Position numbers and translations under genes: made by a program. From contig WBMW01005677.1 in assembly GCA_013396635.1 (NCBI GenBank), forward strand, positions 636,906-700,905: DNA of 64,000 nucleotides, in the 5' to 3' direction. Under the pieces are notes generated by a model. The model saw only the letters and a program-made list of their open reading frames with translations, ran no database searches and had not been told where the DNA came from. The first letter of the stretch is position 1; each line of letters opens with the position of its first letter. The stretch comes from Penelope pileata. Taxonomy: Eukaryota > Chordata > Aves > Galliformes > Cracidae. This document shows positions 59,961 through 64,000 of the stretch, piece by piece.

Positions 59961-61367
59961 GGCCCCGTCCGGCTCGCACGGGGCAGCAGCACTCCCTCTG
60001 AGGTTCTCCTCCACCTGCTAGAAGCTGACGCTTAACCTCTCCTGACCTGCAGCGCAGAGTCAGAGCCCACTTCTGGTCTTTAGGGTGCTTGGCAGAAGTA
60101 GCCGGGTGTTCTAGGGTGAATTGCTCCTTTCTGTGTAGGAGAAAACAAGCGCTGCAGCTGAGGCATCCCAGGCCAGTGTTAGTAAAGCATAAACAGCGCT
60201 TAGTGTTCATCCGTCCATCTCCTAAATCCCCACGTTACAGACGGGGAATGAAGCAGAGCTGAACGGCATTGTGCAGAGGCACGAGCCAGGGCCAGGAGGA
60301 AGCAGGACCAACACCTGAACAGTCCGTCTGGCAGCCAAGTCAGCCCCGTCCTCACCTGAAACCCCTGGTCCTATCCCAGCCATGGAACCGCTGGGGGTCC
60401 CTCTTGGCAGTGGGCAGTTCAGATAACATGGCCCTGAGAAGAGGCACATGGGCAGGGAGGGAAAGAGATGGGCTAAGGCAGTCCAAAAGGGACAGGGGCA
60501 ATCCCTGCAAGGCTGTGCATGGGTAAAAGAAAGTCTAGAGATCGTCAGCAGATCGCAGCCGTAACAGCGATGCCCTAAAACAGACCTAACTGATTGTTGT
60601 GGCAGCGATAAGGTTGTGTGTGTGTAGTTCTCCACCTGGTGAGTAAAGAGACCGCTCCTTGGGATTAGAGATTGGCGATTCAGTCAAGAATGAACTATAC
60701 AAATGCAGGCCTCAGAAAGAGGCCGGAGGAAAACAACTCACAAAATAATAATGATCATTCCTATTGCTTTCCTAATTTTAAGGTGGAATTGAATGGTTTT
60801 TTCTCCTTTCCCCACCCCTCCCCCTCTTTTTATTTTCTTTAAGTGAACACAATCAAACAAGATTGTCCTTCTGAAGGAACAAAGGACTAAGTGGAATTCT
60901 TGTGTATCCACGACAAAGCTGCTTCATTATGACATAATTAACATACTCAAATTAAGATCCCTCTGAATGTTTCTTCATCTCCTTATTTAATAATCTGCTA
61001 TGCTTGCATGTCTGAACCTCGTCTGCTCCCAGCTTCTCCCGCTCCTAATCAGCTCTTACGTGGGCAGGGGGAATTACATCCCCAACAGCCCCTCCGTTTA
61101 ATGTGATCACGGTTTGGTCTGTGGGTTCACCTGAGAGGCAGCCACTCCTTCCCTCAAGCTTCTTTACTTTTAATTCTGGATCCCCACGAGCAAGAAAGAA
61201 TCGCCTATTGTCTTGGTGAGCCAGGCAGAGCGAGCGGGCTGAGTCAGCCCGGGAATATTCAGGCCTCCCCATCTGTGGTACTGCAGAATTCCAGGGCAAT
61301 TCCACCAGTTGGTGGAGCTTCTGTCTGGGAAAACAGAGCCATTGTGAACAAAGCATACTGCGCATAC
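59961..61367. other. flank of the CpG island, no gene recognised
   Basis: GC falls off to the right of the island. A stretch at 60216-60330 resembles an old MIR-type SINE core. No exon is recognised. Confidence 0.5.
60216..60330 (-). mobile_element. possible MIR/CORE-SINE remnant
   Basis: CCCACGTTACAGACGGGGAA, TGAAGCAGAGCTGAACGGC, ATTGTGCAGAGGCACGAGCC and AGGGCCAGGAGGAAGCAGG follow the order of an antisense MIR core (a TTTTACAGATGAGGAAACTG, GTTAAGTGACTTGCCC, GCCAGG pattern). It is badly eroded. Such remnants are rare in birds but do occur. It could be chance. Confidence 0.35.
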
Positions 61368-61494
61368 CTCCAGCATTCATAAAAGACTTGGTTGGAATCA
61401 TTTGAGTCTTTCTCAAAATTTCTTCCTTCGGGGCAGAAGTTTCCAATGCATGGCCTCGATCCAGTGGCAGTTGGAAAATGTGAGCGTTCGCCAT
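61368..61494 (-). CDS. possible first coding exon, unidentified (partial)
   Basis: From an ATG at 61494-61492, in the context GGCCGGATGGCG, an open frame runs MANAHIFQLPLDRGHALE, TSAPKEEILRKTQMIP, TKSFMNAG. It reaches GGAG-GTATGC, a good splice donor, at 61368/61367. The frame stays open past the donor to 61045, but the later part looks less protein-like. The composition is charged and mixed, unlike the chance AT-rich frames elsewhere. I recognise no domain, signal peptide or membrane segment in 42 codons. The promoter would be upstream to the right, perhaps the island at 63.6-64 kb. The next exon would be to the left, and I could not find it. It may be a chance frame. Confidence 0.3.
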
Positions 61495-62424
61495 CCGGCC
61501 ATTTCTCTGGTTGGGAAAAGAAAAGAAAAACTTTTGACCGTGAATGTGTGATGGAAAGCTAGATTAGACTGGGACTTCATTCAGTCAAGACCGGGGTTTA
61601 ATTTTGGCAGGGGCACGCTGCCAAACACAACACCAGAGGCTGAGCTAAGCCTTAGGCCTTGCCCTCTTCCCTGTCGTGACCTCAGTGTGCGCAGGGCACC
61701 TTGCTTTCCCAGTGAGAGACACAAAGGGAGCGATGAGCTGCTCCCGCAGTTTGGAAACGCAGCAGGGAGGAGCTGGGGTCCTGCTGTAGCATCCCGCCTC
61801 GCACACAGGAACCCCCTGGCCTGATCCTGGGAGGAAGCAAAGTTGGAGCTGTTGTTGCGGGTCGTCCAGATGGGAGTAGGTGTCACTTTGACCAGGGTCA
61901 CCTCCTTTTTCTAAGACGTGATTCACCTTGATCAACACCAGAGCCTTCTACATTTATTCTCTGATATGGCAGGATACTCCTGCAGGGTAGGATTCGGCCT
62001 CAGACCTAAATCCTCCAGAGGCCTTCGGTGACCGAGTTAAAACCGGCACTGTTGTCCTTAATGCTGCATCCCCTGAAAGAAATGCAGAAACCCAAATCCA
62101 TCATCCAACTCCTTGCGTGCCTGCAGAGAGACACAAGGGTACAAAACAGGCTTCCTGCAACAAGTTGGTGGGGCCACACCCCAGATCCCACCCCTCTGGA
62201 GCAAGGACTCCAGGATGTCACTTCCTGACAGCCTTAGGGTGCCAGAGCTGTTTCTGGGAGAGGGTCGCCTCCAAGCTTCTTTGAAGGCACTGCTGGAAGA
62301 AGACGGGTGCTGCCTTCTGTTGACTTCCTAGTTTTGTCCAGTAAACTGTAGAAAATAGAAGATCTGGGATTCTGTACCTTTCACTGCTTAGAGAGACTCA
62401 AATCCACATCAGACAGTACCCAGG
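61495..62424. other. moderate-GC single-copy DNA, no gene recognised
   Basis: Overlapping open frames on both strands are seen but none has a domain or paired splice sites. Confidence 0.5.
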
Positions 62425-62703
62425 AAAATCACAACATGGGTTGGGTTGGAGGGAACCTTCAAGACCATCCAGTTCCAACCCCCTGCCATGAGCAGGGACA
62501 TCTTCCACCAGACCAAGGCCCCATCCAACCTGGCCTTGCGCATCCAAGGAGCACCCACAGCTTCTCTGGGCAGCCTGTGCCAGTGCCTCACAGTCATCTG
62601 AGTACAGAATTTCTTCTTCAGGTCTAATCTAAACCTCCCCTCTTTTAGTTTAAAGCTGTTCCCCCTTGTCCTATCGCTGTCTGCCCATGCAGAAAGTTGC
62701 TCC
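62425..62703 (-). mobile_element. CR1 LINE, antisense 3'-end fragment
   Basis: Inverted CR1 end. It begins near AAAATCACAACATGGGTTGGG and continues with GGAGGGAACCTTCAAGACC, CAACCCCCTGCCATGAGC, CATCCAACCTGGCCTTGCGC, TTCTCTGGGCAGCCTGTGCC and CCCCCTTGTCCTATCGCTG. It is well preserved, 5'-truncated and non-coding. The terminal octamers at the left end are mutated. Confidence 0.93.
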
Positions 62704-63599
62704 GACTTAGAATGACCGAAGCACCAGGTTACGAGTTATCTAGGAAGGCGTGGAGAGGAAGAGGAGCCTTCACTGTAGAAATCACGCTTGACAGAAGGGA
62801 TGCATCAGGCGAGGATGCAAGTTCACATAAGGCCATGGCAATATCTTCATGCTATAGGCGCTTAATGTAAACGATGCAAGACGTCCTTGGAGCAGGAATG
62901 GAAGCGCAGAACTCCTCCGCTCCAGCAGACAGCCTGAAGCACCAGCCTGAAAGCGGTCTCACCACTTCAAAGGGGTGGGTGAGATGCCACCCAGCACGGC
63001 GCAGGGATCACAGCAGGTGGGGAATGTGGGTTGCCTCTCCCCATCTCCACCCTCATCCCCATGCCCCAGACAGAGAAAAGTCCTTGACCACGGTCATCTT
63101 GATTTCTGTGCAAGATGTTGTGTAAGGAGGGGGTGCCAAGCGAGCCCTCTGTTAGGGTTTTCCCAGAAGGCAAAGGAATGGCTGGTTTCCTGGAGGGAGG
63201 TGTGTGGGTAATGGAGCAGGAGGTTGGCCTGGGCGGCCTTCCAAACAGCAGCTCTGTGCCGCTGCTGATGCCATGGATAGCTGGCAGCTGGTCGGGATTT
63301 CTGGACCGTGATTTTTGACTGGAGTATGTAAATCCTGCAGCAAGGAACAGTGATGTTTTCCTTGCCTTGACCCCAGAAACTTGCAGCCTTGGGAGCAGCC
63401 TGGACTGCTTGAGCTCTGGTCTTGGAGCAGACAACTCCGTGCTGTGACAAGGAGCTTGTCACCAAGATATTTGCACAAACGCAGAAGAGGGAACCCTTCA
63501 GCCTCTCCTCCTTGCTTCTTCCCGGCCCTTCTCTCCCCATCCCCGTGTTACCCTGAGGCCAGGAGCTCCTGGCACGGAGGATTTCCTCTCGGGCCTGAC
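62704..63599. other. GC-rising single-copy DNA before the second CpG island
   Basis: Long overlapping frames on both strands (up to about 173 codons) reflect the higher GC content. They are mutually exclusive and carry no known domain. No repeat is recognised. Confidence 0.5.
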
Positions 63600-64000
63600 C
63601 TCTGCCTTCATACACAACCGCAGGGCAGCGGCCGGGCCCACGCAGCTCTGGCCACGTCCCCAGCCCCCAGCTCAGCCCTACACAGCACCTCAGGGACTAT
63701 TTTGGAGCCTCGCACAACACTCGTTGTCGCTTCGGGGAGGATTTGGTGCTTTTTTAGCCTCCCGGATGACGCCGTTCTCGCGCCGTGGGAAGGAGGCAGC
63801 AGCCAGGCAGCGCTGCGGGGGCACACGCAGGTGGCAGTGGGGCGCTGCCGGGACCCCCGGCGCGGCCACTTCGCGGCGGCCCCTTCCCAGCAGCCGGAGC
63901 GGAGATGACAGCACGGAACGCGGGGCGGAAAGTGCCGCCGGCCCCTGCCCACGCGGGAGCGGCATCAAAGGGGATCCCCCCGCCCGGCCTCCTCGCTCCT
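63600..64000. promoter_or_regulatory. CpG island cut by the window edge
   Basis: CpG becomes dense, especially from 63765 to the end, with blocks such as TTCTCGCGCCGTGGG and CGGCGCGGCCACTTCGCGGC. It looks like the start of a promoter island or a GC-rich first exon that continues outside the window. Direction of transcription cannot be told. Confidence 0.65.

Noticed and set aside
63094..63908. Overlapping frames of 155-175 codons on both strands
   Set aside because: High GC lowers stop frequency. The frames exclude one another and have no domain, signal peptide or splice support.
1..64000. CRISPR arrays, operons, bacterial genes, tRNA or rRNA genes
   Set aside because: None of the direct-repeat, cloverleaf or rRNA signatures were seen, and the repeat content shows a bird genome. 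A covariance-model scan was not possible here, so small RNA genes could be missed.

Overview
The window looks like a piece of a bird chromosome. The interspersed repeats are almost all CR1 LINEs, most of them short and 5'-truncated. Several end in the avian CR1 tail octamer (tandem ATTCTATG units). There is also one degenerate block that resembles an avian ERV LTR. No L1, Alu or B1 elements are visible, overall repeat density is low, and the background is AT-rich with sharp CpG islands. The exact species cannot be fixed from this sequence. Nothing prokaryotic, plasmid-like or CRISPR-like is present.

Layout. From 1 to about 40.9 kb I see no convincing gene. This stretch is AT-rich single-copy DNA with CR1 fragments at 5.1, 18.95-20.0, 24.9, 29.55, 31.4 and 33.3-34.0 kb, two assembly gaps (5050-5127 and 34653-34747), and an LTR-like block at 35.3-36.05 kb. 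At 8.3-8.9 kb two single-N joins interleave duplicated sequence, which is almost certainly an assembly artefact. At 40.95-42.68 kb there are broken coding-like blocks that I read as a decayed, intron-bearing gene remnant. A homeobox origin is possible but unproven. At 44.9-45.3 kb a GC-richer patch has strong splice donors on both strands. At 51.5-52.95 kb there is an old CR1 copy with what looks like a second old CR1 inserted in it.

The right end is different. A strong CpG island at about 59.16-59.96 kb carries a perfect CRE, a CRE variant, two MEF2/TATA-like boxes, an ETS site, an RFX X-box and E-boxes. A second CpG island begins at about 63.6 kb and runs off the window. Between them, on the minus strand at 61.37-61.49 kb, is a short open frame with an ATG and a good splice donor, a possible first coding exon. 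A CR1 tail lies at 62.4-62.7 kb.

Most of the window is therefore either intergenic or intron of a gene whose exons lie elsewhere. The clearest functional signal is the promoter island near 59.5 kb. No complete protein-coding gene can be supported, and no undescribed system is evident.
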